DNA of 64,000 nucleotides from Gilliamella sp. ESL0443 (GCF_019469165.1 NZ_CP048263.1:620001-684000); one strand, 5' to 3'; shown: positions 18,285-28,380, counted from the first letter of the stretch. Notes: generated by a model from the sequence alone, not told the origin. Numbers and translations: made by a program.

Positions 18285-19499
18285 ATGAATCAGATAAAAG
18301 ATCCACTCAAAATTGAGATGCTTAGTACTGGTGATGAGGTTTTATATGGTCAAATTGTTGATACTAATGCAGCTTGGTTATCTGATTTTTTATTTGAAGA
18401 AGGCATTTCTATCACTTCGCGCCATACAGTAGGGGATGATTTGTTGACATTGGTTGATACTCTGCAAGAGCGTAGCTTGCACAATGATATTTTAATTGTG
18501 AATGGAGGGTTAGGACCAACAAGTGATGATCTAAGTGCACAAGCAGCTGCACAGGCTAATAATGAGTCTTTGGTTTTACACGATGAGTGGCTTAAAGTGC
18601 TTGAACGCTACTTCCTGAATCGCGGTAGAAAAATGCCATCAAGCAATATCAAACAAGCAATGTTACCTCAAAGTGCAACGTTAATTGATAATCCAATCGG
18701 AACGGCATGTGGCTTTAAGATGGTGATAAATAATTGTCTATTATTCTTTACGCCAGGCGTTCCTTCTGAATTTAAAGAAATGATTAGAACTTCAGTTTTT
18801 CCTGACATTAAGATGATCTATCCTATAACCGAACGTAAACTCTGTTATCGATTAACCACCATGGGGCGGACAGAAAGTGATTTAGGAATGGAGATCGAGA
18901 CTTCATTATATATTCCTGATTTTATTACAGTTGGTTATCGTGCAGCAATGCCTATTATTGAATTGAAATTAACTGGGCCAGAAAGTAAAAAAAGTGAAAT
19001 GGATAGCGCATGGCACAAAATAAAGTCTATTGTTGCAGATAATTTACTTTGTGAAGGTGTTAATCAAGGTGTATCAGGTTTAGCTCAGGTTGTATCAAGA
19101 TTGTTAAATGAAACGAATCAATCTATTGTGGTCATTGAACAACAATCAGCTGGAGTAATTGGTTATCACCTATTAGAAGCCAATTCCCCCGTGGTGAAAT
19201 CAGAAGTGGTACCTTTTGTGATGGAAGAACCACTTAATTACTTTTCACAAGTATTGCAAAATCAAAAAGCTGATATTGCGCTAGGGGTAGTCAATTTTCA
19301 AGAAAAGAATACGGAATTTACTTTAGTTATTGTCACTAAAAATCAAGAATTGCATTTTAAATTGAAGTATACTGGTAGAGTTCAAAATAATAAGATCCAA
19401 CAACAAATTTTATCTGCGATTGCTTTAGATGGTTTGCGTCGTTATCTTTTAAATCTGCCTATCATTGGGCCTAACGTCTGGTTAGAGTTATTGGTATAG
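18285..19499 (+). CDS. CinA-like protein, YfaY type
   Basis: A 404-residue two-part protein. The N-terminal half (about 1-250) is a MoaB/MogA-like COG1058 domain: KIEMLSTGDEVLYGQIVDTN, NGGLGPTSDDLSA, IGTACGF and FTPGVPSEFKEM are nearly identical to E. coli YfaY as I remember it; in CinA this domain is an ADP-ribose/NADH pyrophosphatase. The C-terminal half corresponds to the nicotinamide mononucleotide deamidase domain but is degenerate as in YfaY: the segment VVIEQQSAGVIGYHLLEANS replaces the catalytic Ser-Thr-Gly-Gly region, so deamidase activity is unlikely. It starts at ATG 18285 after AGGGAT. It precedes rpoZ but a promoter lies between them. Confidence 0.82.
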   Translation: MNQIKDPLKIEMLSTGDEVLYGQIVDTNAAWLSDFLFEEGISITSRHTVGDDLLTLVDTLQERSLHNDILIVNGGLGPTSDDLSAQAAAQANNESLVLHDEWLKVLERYFLNRGRKMPSSNIKQAMLPQSATLIDNPIGTACGFKMVINNCLLFFTPGVPSEFKEMIRTSVFPDIKMIYPITERKLCYRLTTMGRTESDLGMEIETSLYIPDFITVGYRAAMPIIELKLTGPESKKSEMDSAWHKIKSIVADNLLCEGVNQGVSGLAQVVSRLLNETNQSIVVIEQQSAGVIGYHLLEANSPVVKSEVVPFVMEEPLNYFSQVLQNQKADIALGVVNFQEKNTEFTLVIVTKNQELHFKLKYTGRVQNNKIQQQILSAIALDGLRRYLLNLPIIGPNVWLELLV

Positions 19500-19594
19500 T
19501 TTTATCGTATAGTTTTAACAAATAGTTTTATAATATTGCTTCCGCTTTTAGAACGATTTTACAGGGGTTTTTCATTTGTTAGTAATATTAGTTA

Positions 19595-19624
19595 TGGACA
19601 ATTCCCTACAAAATTAAGTAGAAT
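19595..19624 (+). promoter_or_regulatory. Candidate rpoZ-spoT-recG promoter
   Basis: TGGACA (19595-19600), 18-base spacer, TAGAAT (19619-19624), 48 bases ahead of the rpoZ start. Two mismatches to consensus; a second TATAAT at 19529-19534 lacks a -35. Confidence 0.45.
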
Positions 19625-19672
19625 AGCGGATCTTTCAATTGAAGCATATAAGTTAATATATTAGAGGTAAAA

Positions 19673-19963
19673 ATGGCTCGTGTAACTGTCCAAGATGCAG
19701 TAGAAAAAATTGGTAATCGCTTTGATCTCGTTTTAGTTGCAGCAAGACGTGCTCGTCAATTACAAGTTGAAAACAAAACGCCACTAATTCCAGAAGAAAA
19801 CGATAAAGAAACTGTAGTTGCTTTACGCGAAATTGAAGATGGGCTTGTAAATAAACAAATTCTTGATACTGCTGAATTCCAAGCTCGTCAAGATGAAGAA
19901 TCAGAAGTGCGTAATGCTCTTCATGAAACGGTACTTTTAGAAAATACTCCCTCATACGAATAA
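19673..19963 (+). CDS. rpoZ: RNA polymerase omega subunit
   Basis: Small subunit of 96 residues that chaperones beta-prime and helps form one ppGpp site on RNA polymerase. [20 protein letters not shown] and AARRARQL are diagnostic; the acidic tail ([20 protein letters not shown]) is usual. AGAGG precedes ATG 19673. First gene of an rpoZ-spoT-recG operon in which spoT begins 19 bases after the stop. gmk, which usually precedes rpoZ in enterics, is absent. Confidence 0.97.
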   Translation: MARVTVQDAVEKIGNRFDLVLVAARRARQLQVENKTPLIPEENDKETVVALREIEDGLVNKQILDTAEFQARQDEESEVRNALHETVLLENTPSYE

Positions 19964-19982
19964 ACATTGCTGAGAATTGTCC

Positions 19983-22091
19983 ATGCAATATTTTGAAAGC
20001 TTAAAAGAGGTTGTTGCATTTTATCTTCCAGCTAAACAAGTTGAATTAATTCAAAATGCCTACTTTTTTGCTAAACAAGCGCATGAAGGACAATTCCGTT
20101 GTAGCGGTGAGCCCTATATTACTCATCCGGTTGCTGTAGCAACCATTTTAGCCGATATGCGGCTGGATTATGAGACCATCATCGCTGCACTTTTGCATGA
20201 CACCATCGAAGATACCCAAGTCACCTTTCAAGATATAACACAAAAATTTGGCAAACATGTTGCAGTGTTAGTTGAAGGTGTTTCGAAACTTGATAAGTTA
20301 AAATTTAGAAACCGACAAGAAGCTCAAGCTGAAAATTTTCGCAAAATGGTTTTAGCCATGACCGAAGATGTCCGAGTGATTCTAATTAAGTTAGCTGATA
20401 GAACGCATAATATGCGTACTCTTGGGGCATTAAGACCGGATAAACGTCGACGTATTGCTAAAGAAACATTAGAGATTTATGCTCCTTTGGCTCATCGTTT
20501 AGGTATTCATCATATTAAAACTGAGCTTGAAATACTTGGTTTTACGGCGATGCATCCTAATCGGGCTAAAGTTCTTGAAAAAGTCGTTAAAATTGCTCGT
20601 GGCACCAGAAAAGAGCTTATTCAGCAAATTCTATCAGAAATTAAAGGGCGTTTAGCTGAAGCGAATATCAATGCCCAAGTGGAAGCGCTTGAAAAGAACA
20701 TTTATGCTATTTATCAAAAGATGCAACTTCGTGAACAGCATTTCCACTCAATTATGGATATTTATGTTTTCCGAATTGTAGTTGATGATGTTGATACTTG
20801 TTATCGTGCACTTGGTTTAGTCCATAACTTATATAAACCTCGACTTAATCGTTTTAAAGATTATATTGCTATTCCTAAAGCGAATGGTTATCAATCGTTG
20901 CATTCATCATTGATTGGCCCACATGGTACGCCTGTGGAAGTGCAAATTCGAACCGAAGATATGGATCAAATGGCAGAAATGGGTGTTGCTGCACATTGGA
21001 TTTATAATGAAAATGATGAGTTAAATAACACTACTACTCAGATTAAAGCCCAGCGTTGGATGCAGAGCTTGTTGGAACTTCAACAAAGTGTTGGTAATTC
21101 ATTTGAGTTTATTGAAAATGTTAAATCTGACCTTTTTCCAAAAGAAATTTATGTTTTTACACCCAAAGGTCGAATTGTTCAATTACCTGAAGGTTCAACA
21201 GCAGTTGATTTAGCATATGCTGTGCATTCTGATATCGGTTTCCAGTGTATTGGGGCTTTAGTTGATCGTAAACCTTACCCGCTTTCTCAACCTTTAAGCA
21301 ATGGTCAAACTGTTGAAATTATTACGTCTCCAGAAAGTCGTCCTAATGCAAGCTGGCTTAATTTTGTCGTTAGTGCTAAAGCAAGATCTCGCATTCGACA
21401 AGCATTGAAAACCTTGAAGCGCGAAGATGCTATTTTATTAGGTCGTAAATTGCTTAATTTAGCGCTTATTAAATCGGGTGGAATCGACTCGCTAACTGAT
21501 AAGCAGAAAGATCGTATTGTTAGTTTGACTAAGTTGACTTCGTTTGAGGATGTATTAGCTGAAATAGGGCTAGGCAATATTATGAGCCATTTTATTGTCA
21601 AAGGTCTTGAACATAAAGCGCTTTTATTTAATCAATCTGAAGAAAATAAAACATTAGTTATAACAGGAAGTGAAGGGGTATTAGTTACTTTTTCAAAATG
21701 TTGTCATCCTATTCCTAATGATCCTATTGTCGGTCATGTTAGCCCTGAAAAAGGTTTAACTGTGCATCATGAATCTTGTCGCAATGTTAGTGGTTATCAG
21801 AATAATCCCGATAAATATATTTCGCTTAAATGGGCACCAGATATTGAGCAGTTTTTTGTAGCTGAAATTTGGGTAGATATTATTAATAATCAGGGTTCTT
21901 TAGGCCATGTTCTTTCTATCATTAATGATGAGAAAGCACATATTCAATGGTTAAACACGGAAGAAAAAGATAGGCAAATCTATACAATTATTTTGCAAAT
22001 TGAAGTTAAGAATACTCAACAACTTAATGATTTAATCCGAAAATTATCACTACAACAAGATGTAGTGAGTGTGACACGTAATATTAATTAG
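19983..22091 (+). CDS. spoT: Bifunctional (p)ppGpp synthetase/hydrolase SpoT
   Basis: Controls the stringent response by making and degrading (p)ppGpp. From ATG 19983 the product is 702 residues, as in E. coli; the TTG two codons earlier is disregarded. The N-terminal HD hydrolase is intact: ITHPVAVATILADM and LLHDTIED with His72-Asp73 and Glu76-Asp77. The synthetase domain follows (FHSIMDIYVFRIVVDD, DYIAIPKANGYQSLH, EVQIRTEDMDQMAEMGVAAH), then a TGS domain (EIYVFTPKGRIVQLPEGSTA) near 385-445, a zinc-finger/helical region with CCHPIPNDP, and a C-terminal ACT domain ending VVSVTRNIN. Proximity to rpoZ, whose product forms a ppGpp site, is conserved. trmH, usually next, is missing and recG follows after 5 bases. 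Confidence 0.97.
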   Translation: MQYFESLKEVVAFYLPAKQVELIQNAYFFAKQAHEGQFRCSGEPYITHPVAVATILADMRLDYETIIAALLHDTIEDTQVTFQDITQKFGKHVAVLVEGVSKLDKLKFRNRQEAQAENFRKMVLAMTEDVRVILIKLADRTHNMRTLGALRPDKRRRIAKETLEIYAPLAHRLGIHHIKTELEILGFTAMHPNRAKVLEKVVKIARGTRKELIQQILSEIKGRLAEANINAQVEALEKNIYAIYQKMQLREQHFHSIMDIYVFRIVVDDVDTCYRALGLVHNLYKPRLNRFKDYIAIPKANGYQSLHSSLIGPHGTPVEVQIRTEDMDQMAEMGVAAHWIYNENDELNNTTTQIKAQRWMQSLLELQQSVGNSFEFIENVKSDLFPKEIYVFTPKGRIVQLPEGSTAVDLAYAVHSDIGFQCIGALVDRKPYPLSQPLSNGQTVEIITSPESRPNASWLNFVVSAKARSRIRQALKTLKREDAILLGRKLLNLALIKSGGIDSLTDKQKDRIVSLTKLTSFEDVLAEIGLGNIMSHFIVKGLEHKALLFNQSEENKTLVITGSEGVLVTFSKCCHPIPNDPIVGHVSPEKGLTVHHESCRNVSGYQNNPDKYISLKWAPDIEQFFVAEIWVDIINNQGSLGHVLSIINDEKAHIQWLNTEEKDRQIYTIILQIEVKNTQQLNDLIRKLSLQQDVVSVTRNIN

Positions 22092-22096
22092 TTATT

Positions 22097-24190
22097 ATGG
22101 TTGATCGTTTGCTAAACAGAATACCGCTTGCAAAATTAGCTGGTATTGGGCCTAGTTTAGAAAAAAAATTCTTTGCACTTGGTATTAAATCTGTTCAAGA
22201 TCTCTTATTACATTTTCCTTTACGTTATGAAGATCGTTCGACATCTTCAGCAATTAGTGATGTTGCTATTGGTGAAACGACCACAATTTTAGGTCAAATT
22301 ATCAAAAGTGAAATAATTACAACTAAACGTAAAATGTTGCTCTGCTATATTCAGGATGACTCTGGTATCGCTATTTTACGTTTTCTCAATTTCAACATGG
22401 GTATGAAGACTGCCATGGCATCCGGTAAATGGGTGAGGGCTTACGGAGAAATAAAGAGGGGGAGCCATTATCCAGAAATGATTCACCCACAATTTAATAT
22501 TCAATCAAAAAAAGAGGAGTCGCCTAGTTTTTCTGAACCAAACGAAGAGCGATTTACGCCGATTTATTCAACCACCTATGGGTTAACTCAGAATGTCATC
22601 CGTAAAGCAATACAATCGGCATTAATATTGTTAAAACGAAACCAACCAGCTGAAATCTTACCGGTTTCAATAAGCAATGGTTATTTATCTGTTGTTGAAT
22701 CATTAGATATTATTCATAATCCATCATTAACAACGAATGTAGATCAGCTTATTGATGGAGAACATCCAGCAATAAAGCGTTTTGTTTTTGAAGAGTTGCT
22801 TGCTTATCATTTAAGTATGTTGTTTATTAAGGTTGATAATCAAAAACAACATTCTTATCCAATGCATAGTAATAAGCGTTATTCTCAGCCTTTCCTTGCT
22901 TCTTTGCCATTTGAACCGACAAATGCGCAAAAAAGAGTCGTACAGGATATTTATCAAGATATGGCTAAGTCAGTTCCAATGATGCGATTAGTTCAGGGAG
23001 ATGTGGGCTCAGGTAAAACGTTAGTGGCAGCTTTAGCCGCTCTAAATGCTATTGAAAATAATAAGCAAGTTGTTTTAATGGCGCCGACCGAAATATTAGC
23101 CGAACAACATTTTCATAATTTTTGTCGATGGTTTGAGCCACTAGGAATAAAGGTTGAGTTGTTAACTGGGCGATTAACCGCAAAAAATAAAAAACGACGA
23201 TATGATGATATTGAATTAGGCGAAATTTCAATGTTAATTGGTACACATGCCGTATTTGTTGAGAAAGTTAAGTTTTTTCAATTAGGATTGGTGATTATTG
23301 ATGAACAACATCGCTTTGGTGTAAACCAGCGATTAAGTCTTTGGGAAAAAGGTATTAAAGATGAGTGTCATCCTCATCAATTAATAATGACAGCAACGCC
23401 AATTCCAAGAACCCTAGCGATGACAGTTTATGCAGATTTAGATGTATCAATCATAGATGAATTACCTCCAGGACGAACACCAATATCGACGATAGTGATA
23501 CCAAATTCTCGTCGTGATGAAATTATTGAACGAGTCAATCAAGCTTGTATTGATAATCGCCAAGTCTATTGGGTTTGTACTTTAGTTGAAGAATCTGAAA
23601 CGCTTGATGCTCAAGCTGCAGAAATGTTAGTTGCAGAATTACAAGAACGCTTACCGCATCTTATTATTGCTTTAGTGCATGGCAAAATGAAATCAGATCA
23701 AAAACAATCTGTCATGCAAGATTTTAAAGACGGTAAAATTCAATTATTAGTTGCCACAACGGTTATTGAAGTCGGTGTCGATGTGCCTAATGCCAGCTTG
23801 ATGATTATTGAAAATGCTGAACGTTTAGGCTTAGCACAACTGCACCAATTACGTGGGCGAGTAGGTAGAGGTACTGCAATATCTCATTGTGTTCTTATGT
23901 ATCAAGCACCTTTAAGTAAAATAGCTCAAGCACGTATGAAGGTGATGCGAGAAAGTAATGACGGTTTTGTTATTGCCCAAAAAGATCTAGAGATTCGTGG
24001 TAGTGGCGAAATTCTAGGTACAAGGCAAATAGGGGTAGCTAACTTCAAAGTAGTTGATTTAATCCGTGATCAACATCTAATTAATGAAGTGCAAAAAGCC
24101 TCTTATTATTTACAGAAGAATTATCCCGAAAGTGCTAATCAGCTAATTGAATGTTGGTTACCTGATCGAGAAAAGTACATTAATGCTTAA
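22097..24190 (+). CDS. recG: ATP-dependent DNA helicase RecG
   Basis: Branch-migration helicase that reverses stalled forks and processes Holliday junctions. Full length, 697 residues (E. coli 693). The N-terminal wedge domain (about 1-160) has LAGIGPSLEKKFFALGI and PLRYEDRS. The helicase core has RLVQGDVGSGKTLVAALAAL (Walker A near residue 302), the DEAD-like box IIDEQHRFGVNQR, TATPIPRTLAMT, and motifs V-VI in VIEVGVDVPNASLM and LGLAQLHQLRGRVGRG. The C-terminal NDGFVIAQKDLEIRGSGEIL is diagnostic. Starts 5 bases after spoT, so translation is probably coupled. Confidence 0.98.
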   Translation: MVDRLLNRIPLAKLAGIGPSLEKKFFALGIKSVQDLLLHFPLRYEDRSTSSAISDVAIGETTTILGQIIKSEIITTKRKMLLCYIQDDSGIAILRFLNFNMGMKTAMASGKWVRAYGEIKRGSHYPEMIHPQFNIQSKKEESPSFSEPNEERFTPIYSTTYGLTQNVIRKAIQSALILLKRNQPAEILPVSISNGYLSVVESLDIIHNPSLTTNVDQLIDGEHPAIKRFVFEELLAYHLSMLFIKVDNQKQHSYPMHSNKRYSQPFLASLPFEPTNAQKRVVQDIYQDMAKSVPMMRLVQGDVGSGKTLVAALAALNAIENNKQVVLMAPTEILAEQHFHNFCRWFEPLGIKVELLTGRLTAKNKKRRYDDIELGEISMLIGTHAVFVEKVKFFQLGLVIIDEQHRFGVNQRLSLWEKGIKDECHPHQLIMTATPIPRTLAMTVYADLDVSIIDELPPGRTPISTIVIPNSRRDEIIERVNQACIDNRQVYWVCTLVEESETLDAQAAEMLVAELQERLPHLIIALVHGKMKSDQKQSVMQDFKDGKIQLLVATTVIEVGVDVPNASLMIIENAERLGLAQLHQLRGRVGRGTAISHCVLMYQAPLSKIAQARMKVMRESNDGFVIAQKDLEIRGSGEILGTRQIGVANFKVVDLIRDQHLINEVQKASYYLQKNYPESANQLIECWLPDREKYINA

Positions 24191-24267
24191 ATTATGATAG
24201 TAGTTGAGAACTATAATAGTTTTTTTTATATAATATTCAATAAAAGCAGATGGTTATTCCTAAAAAG

Positions 24268-24293
24268 GGACTTATAGCCATATCTATAAGTCC
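24268..24293 (-). terminator. ulaG intrinsic terminator
   Basis: GGACTTATAG and CTATAAGTCC pair perfectly around CCATAT; on the minus strand the stem is followed by CTTTTTAGG. It separates convergent recG and ulaG and may serve both. Confidence 0.75.
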
Positions 24294-24316
24294 ATAAATA
24301 TTAGCGTTAATTTTAT

Positions 24317-25384
24317 TTATAAGAATGAACGATATGGTAATTCCGGCTCATCGGTAAAGATATCCCTGAATCCTCGATAGTGCTGATAATGCATTTTATT
24401 TTTATCAGTAGGATAAGTATATTTACCACCAACTTGCCAAAAAAATGGTCTAAATTGATATTCTAGGCGGTCTTTTTTCATATCCCATAATACTTCTATT
24501 TCGCGAGGATCACTTTGGAAATTAGACCAAATATCATGGTGGAATGGAATGACCACTTTAGTGTTGAGAGATTCTGCTGCGCGTAAAATATCTGACGAAG
24601 TCATTTTATCGGTTACACCACGTGGATTTTCGCCATAAGATAAAAGAGCAACATCAATTTTATAATCATTACCGTGTTTTGCATAATAGTTTGAATAGTG
24701 AGAATCCCCTGAATGGTAGAGTGAACCACCGGTTGTTTCGAATAAATAATTGACTGCACGATCATTCATCCCATCTAAAATGGATTTATCTGTTGATGAA
24801 ACACCTTTAGGTAAAGTTACAAGTGATGTTCTATCAAATGAATCTAAAACATGAATCGTAATATCACCAACATGTAAGGTTTCACCTACTTTTGCAACAA
24901 TACAGCGTTCTTCCGGTACACCCCAACTTTTCCATAATTCGACACAAGCTTTAGGACCAATAAATTTTACTTCTGGTGAGCAATTTTGAATAACTGCAGC
25001 TGCAACATTGACATCAATATGGTCCGCATGATCATGTGTCGCCATGACGGCATCAATTTGTTTAATAGCAAATGGATCTAAAACAAATGGGCTGGTTCTT
25101 AAATTAGGTTGTAATTCACGTACACCTCCCATGCGCATCATCTGGTGTTGTTTGTTCATTAAGGGATTGGCGTGGGTTTTTTTACCTGTACCACACCAGA
25201 AATCGACAGAAATATTGGTGTTACCAGCTGATTTCAACCAAATTCCCGTACAAGCAAGCCACCACATGGTAAACGTATTAGGTTTAACATCCGTATTTTC
25301 TATCTCTTCATTAAGCCAAGTTCCCCACTCAGGAAAAGTGTTTAAAATCCAAGAGTCACGGGTAATTTCATTCACTTTACTCAT
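24317..25384 (-). CDS. ulaG: L-ascorbate-6-phosphate lactonase UlaG
   Basis: Metallo-beta-lactamase-fold enzyme that opens L-ascorbate-6-P to 3-keto-L-gulonate-6-P, the first intracellular step of ascorbate use. The 355-residue product (E. coli 354) begins [20 protein letters not shown] and carries the metal site [12 protein letters not shown] plus [10 protein letters not shown] and [22 protein letters not shown] and [14 protein letters not shown] are UlaG-specific. In a two-gene minus-strand unit 27 bases downstream of ulaR, an arrangement like that in E. coli, where ulaG and ulaR both flank the ula operon. Confidence 0.96.
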   Translation of the reverse strand: MSKVNEITRDSWILNTFPEWGTWLNEEIENTDVKPNTFTMWWLACTGIWLKSAGNTNISVDFWCGTGKKTHANPLMNKQHQMMRMGGVRELQPNLRTSPFVLDPFAIKQIDAVMATHDHADHIDVNVAAAVIQNCSPEVKFIGPKACVELWKSWGVPEERCIVAKVGETLHVGDITIHVLDSFDRTSLVTLPKGVSSTDKSILDGMNDRAVNYLFETTGGSLYHSGDSHYSNYYAKHGNDYKIDVALLSYGENPRGVTDKMTSSDILRAAESLNTKVVIPFHHDIWSNFQSDPREIEVLWDMKKDRLEYQFRPFFWQVGGKYTYPTDKNKMHYQHYRGFRDIFTDEPELPYRSFL

Positions 25385-25411
25385 ACTATGTTCCTTTTCT
25401 TCATTTAATAG

Positions 25412-26173
25412 TTAAACTAATATTACTTCTACGCCTTGCTCTTTTATGCAATCGATTACTTCTTTATTCGCTTGTTTACCTGTAATTAAAATATCGATTT
25501 TATTTACAGGACAAAAAAGCATACCGGAGTTGGCTTTAGTATCGATTTTTGAGCTATCTACCACCACAACTAATTTTTCAGCTTTTTCTAAAATTTGTTG
25601 TTCTGCAACTGCACCTAAGATCTCATTTTTATAAAGACCAGTTGGTGTTAATGTTTTGCCACTAGTAAACATCCATTTTGCTGCATAAGAATCAGTAAAG
25701 CTGGCAATAGGGTTGAGTATGATATTTTGTGTTTTGTTATATAACCCTCCCATAATGATGACGTTTTCATGATCGTGTTCAATTAAATAACAGGCTAATG
25801 GAAAATAATTGGTAATAATTGAGACATTTTTACCACACAATTCACGCCCTAATAAAAATGCTGTTGAACCGCAATTAATCACAACGTTTTCATCACTTTC
25901 GCATAGTTTAGCTGCACGTATCGCGATGCGTGCTTTTTCATGATAGTGATCGGTATTATTGATATCTATTGGTGCCCATATAGGTTTTTGTTCTTCTAAC
26001 CGTAAAATACCATTACGTACTTTTCGCACTCGCCCATCTAAAGCAAGTTTAGTTATATCTCTTCTAGCTGTAGCCGGAGAAATGGAGAAAATTTCAATTA
26101 ATTCTGTGACTTTTAACTCACCTTTTTCATTGACTAAAGCAACAATTTCGTTGTGTCGCACAATTTCATTCAT
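25412..26173 (-). CDS. ulaR: DeoR-family repressor of the ula regulon, UlaR
   Basis: DNA-binding repressor that responds to L-ascorbate-6-P. The 253-residue protein has an N-terminal DeoR helix-turn-helix (residues about 5-55: LKVTELIEIFSISPATARRD then ITKLALDGRVRKVRNG) and a C-terminal phosphosugar-sensing domain with INCGSTAFLLGREL, KLVVVVDSSKI and DILITGKQA. Note that the start MNEIVRHNEIVALVNEKGEL matches UlaR. The divergent position against ulaA, with palindromes between, supports autoregulation and control of both units. AGAGG lies ahead of ATG 26173. Confidence 0.92.
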   Translation of the reverse strand: MNEIVRHNEIVALVNEKGELKVTELIEIFSISPATARRDITKLALDGRVRKVRNGILRLEEQKPIWAPIDINNTDHYHEKARIAIRAAKLCESDENVVINCGSTAFLLGRELCGKNVSIITNYFPLACYLIEHDHENVIIMGGLYNKTQNIILNPIASFTDSYAAKWMFTSGKTLTPTGLYKNEILGAVAEQQILEKAEKLVVVVDSSKIDTKANSGMLFCPVNKIDILITGKQANKEVIDCIKEQGVEVILV

Positions 26174-26214
26174 TGATAACCTCTTATAATATTATGAGCT
26201 AATTTGATTATTTG

Positions 26215-26229
26215 TGATAATAATTATCA
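26215..26229. promoter_or_regulatory. Palindrome near ulaR, candidate UlaR operator
   Basis: TGATAAT-A-ATTATCA is a perfect 15-base palindrome 42 bases upstream of ulaR. Placement suggests autoregulation by UlaR; the sequence is AT-rich, so chance is not excluded. Confidence 0.4.
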
Positions 26230-26337
26230 TTGGGTTTATTGTCAATCGTTGATCATGTCTCATTAAAGATAAAATAATTTAATCTATTGATTAATATAAC
26301 AATAATTTGATTTGCATGGTGTTTTTTTTAGCGATAA

Positions 26338-26353
26338 TGTGATATCCATCACA
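26338..26353 (+). promoter_or_regulatory. Consensus CRP-cAMP site upstream of ulaA
   Basis: TGTGA-TATCCA-TCACA matches the CRP consensus in all ten core bases with the correct 6-base spacer. It lies between ulaR and ulaA, 260 bases before ulaA, consistent with the known cAMP-CRP dependence of the E. coli ula promoter. Confidence 0.85.
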
Positions 26354-26379
26354 GTTTTACAGTTGATTGTTATAGAAAA

Positions 26380-26393
26380 GTGATCTACGTCAA
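26380..26393 (+). promoter_or_regulatory. Weaker second CRP-like site
   Basis: AGTGA-TCTACG-TCAAA (core GTGA...TCAA at 26380-26393) has eight of ten CRP core matches and lies 42 bases, four helical turns, downstream of the consensus site, so both could be bound on one DNA face. Confidence 0.45.
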
Positions 26394-26406
26394 AATAATC
26401 ATAAAT

Positions 26407-26421
26407 AATCATTGAATGATT
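26407..26421. promoter_or_regulatory. Palindrome between CRP sites and ulaA
   Basis: AATCATT-G-AATGATT is a perfect 15-base palindrome. It differs from the one near ulaR but shares the AT-rich 7-1-7 architecture. Candidate operator for UlaR. Confidence 0.4.
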
Positions 26422-26446
26422 AATTGTGATTATGGAAGATAAATAT

Positions 26447-26474
26447 CAGTTAATGAATCACGATTGATTAACTG
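26447..26474 (+). promoter_or_regulatory. 28-base inverted repeat in the ulaA leader
   Basis: CAGTTAATGAATC and GATTGATTAACTG pair at 12 of 13 positions around AC, 140 bases before ulaA. It could be an operator, or a hairpin in the leader RNA if the transcript starts upstream. Confidence 0.5.
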
Positions 26475-26613
26475 AGTTAAGTTTTAAGAAAAAAACTAAC
26501 CTCACACTAAACAACCATATAAGTGGCATCTGGATAGCGTTAATTATCCTGCTTTGAAAAGTTGATAAGGATTTGTAATGCAAACAGTGTCCAATAACCA
26601 ATGAGAGGGGCAT

Positions 26614-28380
26614 ATGGAAGTAATCTATAACATTTTCTACATTTTTTATAGTCAAGTCATGACGAAAGCACCTTTGTTACTAGGCTTGGTGACAATGCTT
26701 GGTTATTGTCTTTTACGCAAAGACATAACCACAATTTTAAAAGGAACAATTAAAACCATTGTTGGTTTTATGTTGTTACAAGTGGGTTCAAATGTGTTGG
26801 TTTCGACCTTTAAGCCGGTTATTGCCAAATTAGCTGAATATCATGGTATTAAAGGATCTATCATTGACACTTATGCATCAATGGTTGCTGTTGAAAACGG
26901 TATGGGTGATCAGTATTCGTGGGTAGGATATGCGGTTTTATTAGCACTAGCAATTAATATTGTTTTAGTCATTTTTCGCCGTATTACCGGTATTCGTACC
27001 ATAATGTTAACAGGCCATATCATGTTCCAACAAGTAGGGTTGATTACTTTATTCTATTTCCTTTTCGGTTATGGCATGTGGGAAACAATAATCTATTCAG
27101 CAATCATTACAGCGTTATATTGGGGAATATTTTCCAATATGATGTTTAAGCCTACCGAAGCGGTGACTGGTGGTGCTGGTTTTTCAATTGGACACCAGCA
27201 ACAACTTGGTTCTTGGATTGCTGTTAAATTGGCACCAAAATTAGGCGATAAAGCCAATTCTGTTGATAACCTTAAATTACCTAAATGGTTACATATCTTT
27301 CATGACAGTATCGCTGCTACAGCAATTGTTATGACATTCTTTTTTGGCATTATTTTGCTTTCTTTTGGTTTGGATAATTTGCAATCTATGGCTGGCTCTA
27401 CTCATTGGACTATTTATATTCTTGAAACAGGATTGAAATTTGCTGTTGCCATACAAGTTATCGTTGGTGGGGTAAGAATGTTTGTAGCTGAATTATCTGA
27501 GGCATTTAAAGGTATTTCGGAAAAATTGATCCCTAATGCAGTATTAGCAATAGATTGTGCTGCGATTTATGCATTCTCACCTAATGCTATGGTATTTGGT
27601 TTTATTTGGGGTGCATTAGGACAATTTTTAGCGATTGCTTTATTACTTATTTTCAAATCACCGATTATGATTATTCCTGGTTTTATTCCAATGTTCTTCT
27701 CTAATGCGACAATTGGGGTTTTTGCAAACCATTTTGGTGGTTGGAAGGCGGTGATGAAACTCTGTTTTGTTATGGGCATGATTGAAGTATTTGGTTCAGC
27801 TTGGGTCATTCACATTTTTGCTCAAAATGGTACTCCTATTGACGCTTGGATGGGTATGGCTGATTGGGCAATTTTATTCCCACCAATTTTACAAGGCTTA
27901 TCATTCTCTCATTTATTCATCTATTTATTAATTGCATTAGCTTTAGTTTATATGTTTTTTGCTGCAAAACAGCTTAAACAAGAAGAAGCAATGCAAAAAG
28001 ATCATCCAGAATATAACGATAATCAACAAGATGTTAATGAAGCCGTGGTAGATAAAATGGATGAAGTAGCCGTGGCTGAAGGTCGACCGATACGTATCCT
28101 TGCGGTATGTGGAAGTGGGCAAGGTTCTTCAATGATGATGAAAATGAAAATAGCTAATTATCTAGATAAGAAAGGTATTGCAAATGTGATGGATTCATGC
28201 GCGGTAACTGATTACAAATCGCGTTTACCCAATGTTGACATTATTGTTGCTTCAAAACATTTGATTCACGAAATCGAAGTTAATGAAGGACAACATGCTT
28301 TAGGTGTACAAAATATGCTTAATCCAAACACATTCGGTGATGAGCTTATTGAGATTATTAAAAAAGTACTTGCTCAATAA
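26614..28380 (+). CDS. ulaA: Fused ascorbate PTS permease, UlaA (EIIC) plus UlaB (EIIB)
   Basis: Imports and phosphorylates L-ascorbate across the inner membrane. Residues about 1-460 are Ula[52 protein letters not shown] and [20 protein letters not shown] match E. coli UlaA, with roughly eleven membrane segments. After a hydrophilic Gln/Asp-rich linker (about 460-488) comes Ula[21 protein letters not shown], with Cys499 the phosphoryl-accepting residue. In E. coli these are separate genes; I know of similar IIC-IIB fusions in Pasteurellaceae-type operons. GAGAGGGG precedes ATG 26614. First gene of the ulaA(B)-C-F-D-E operon. Confidence 0.95.
   Translation: MEVIYNIFYIFYSQVMTKAPLLLGLVTMLGYCLLRKDITTILKGTIKTIVGFMLLQVGSNVLVSTFKPVIAKLAEYHGIKGSIIDTYASMVAVENGMGDQYSWVGYAVLLALAINIVLVIFRRITGIRTIMLTGHIMFQQVGLITLFYFLFGYGMWETIIYSAIITALYWGIFSNMMFKPTEAVTGGAGFSIGHQQQLGSWIAVKLAPKLGDKANSVDNLKLPKWLHIFHDSIAATAIVMTFFFGIILLSFGLDNLQSMAGSTHWTIYILETGLKFAVAIQVIVGGVRMFVAELSEAFKGISEKLIPNAVLAIDCAAIYAFSPNAMVFGFIWGALGQFLAIALLLIFKSPIMIIPGFIPMFFSNATIGVFANHFGGWKAVMKLCFVMGMIEVFGSAWVIHIFAQNGTPIDAWMGMADWAILFPPILQGLSFSHLFIYLLIALALVYMFFAAKQLKQEEAMQKDHPEYNDNQQDVNEAVVDKMDEVAVAEGRPIRILAVCGSGQGSSMMMKMKIANYLDKKGIANVMDSCAVTDYKSRLPNVDIIVASKHLIHEIEVNEGQHALGVQNMLNPNTFGDELIEIIKKVLAQ

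Noticed and set aside
18285-19499. Functional CinA with NMN deamidase activity
   Set aside because: The C-terminal catalytic Ser-Thr-Gly-Gly region is replaced, as in YfaY, so only the N-terminal domain can be claimed.
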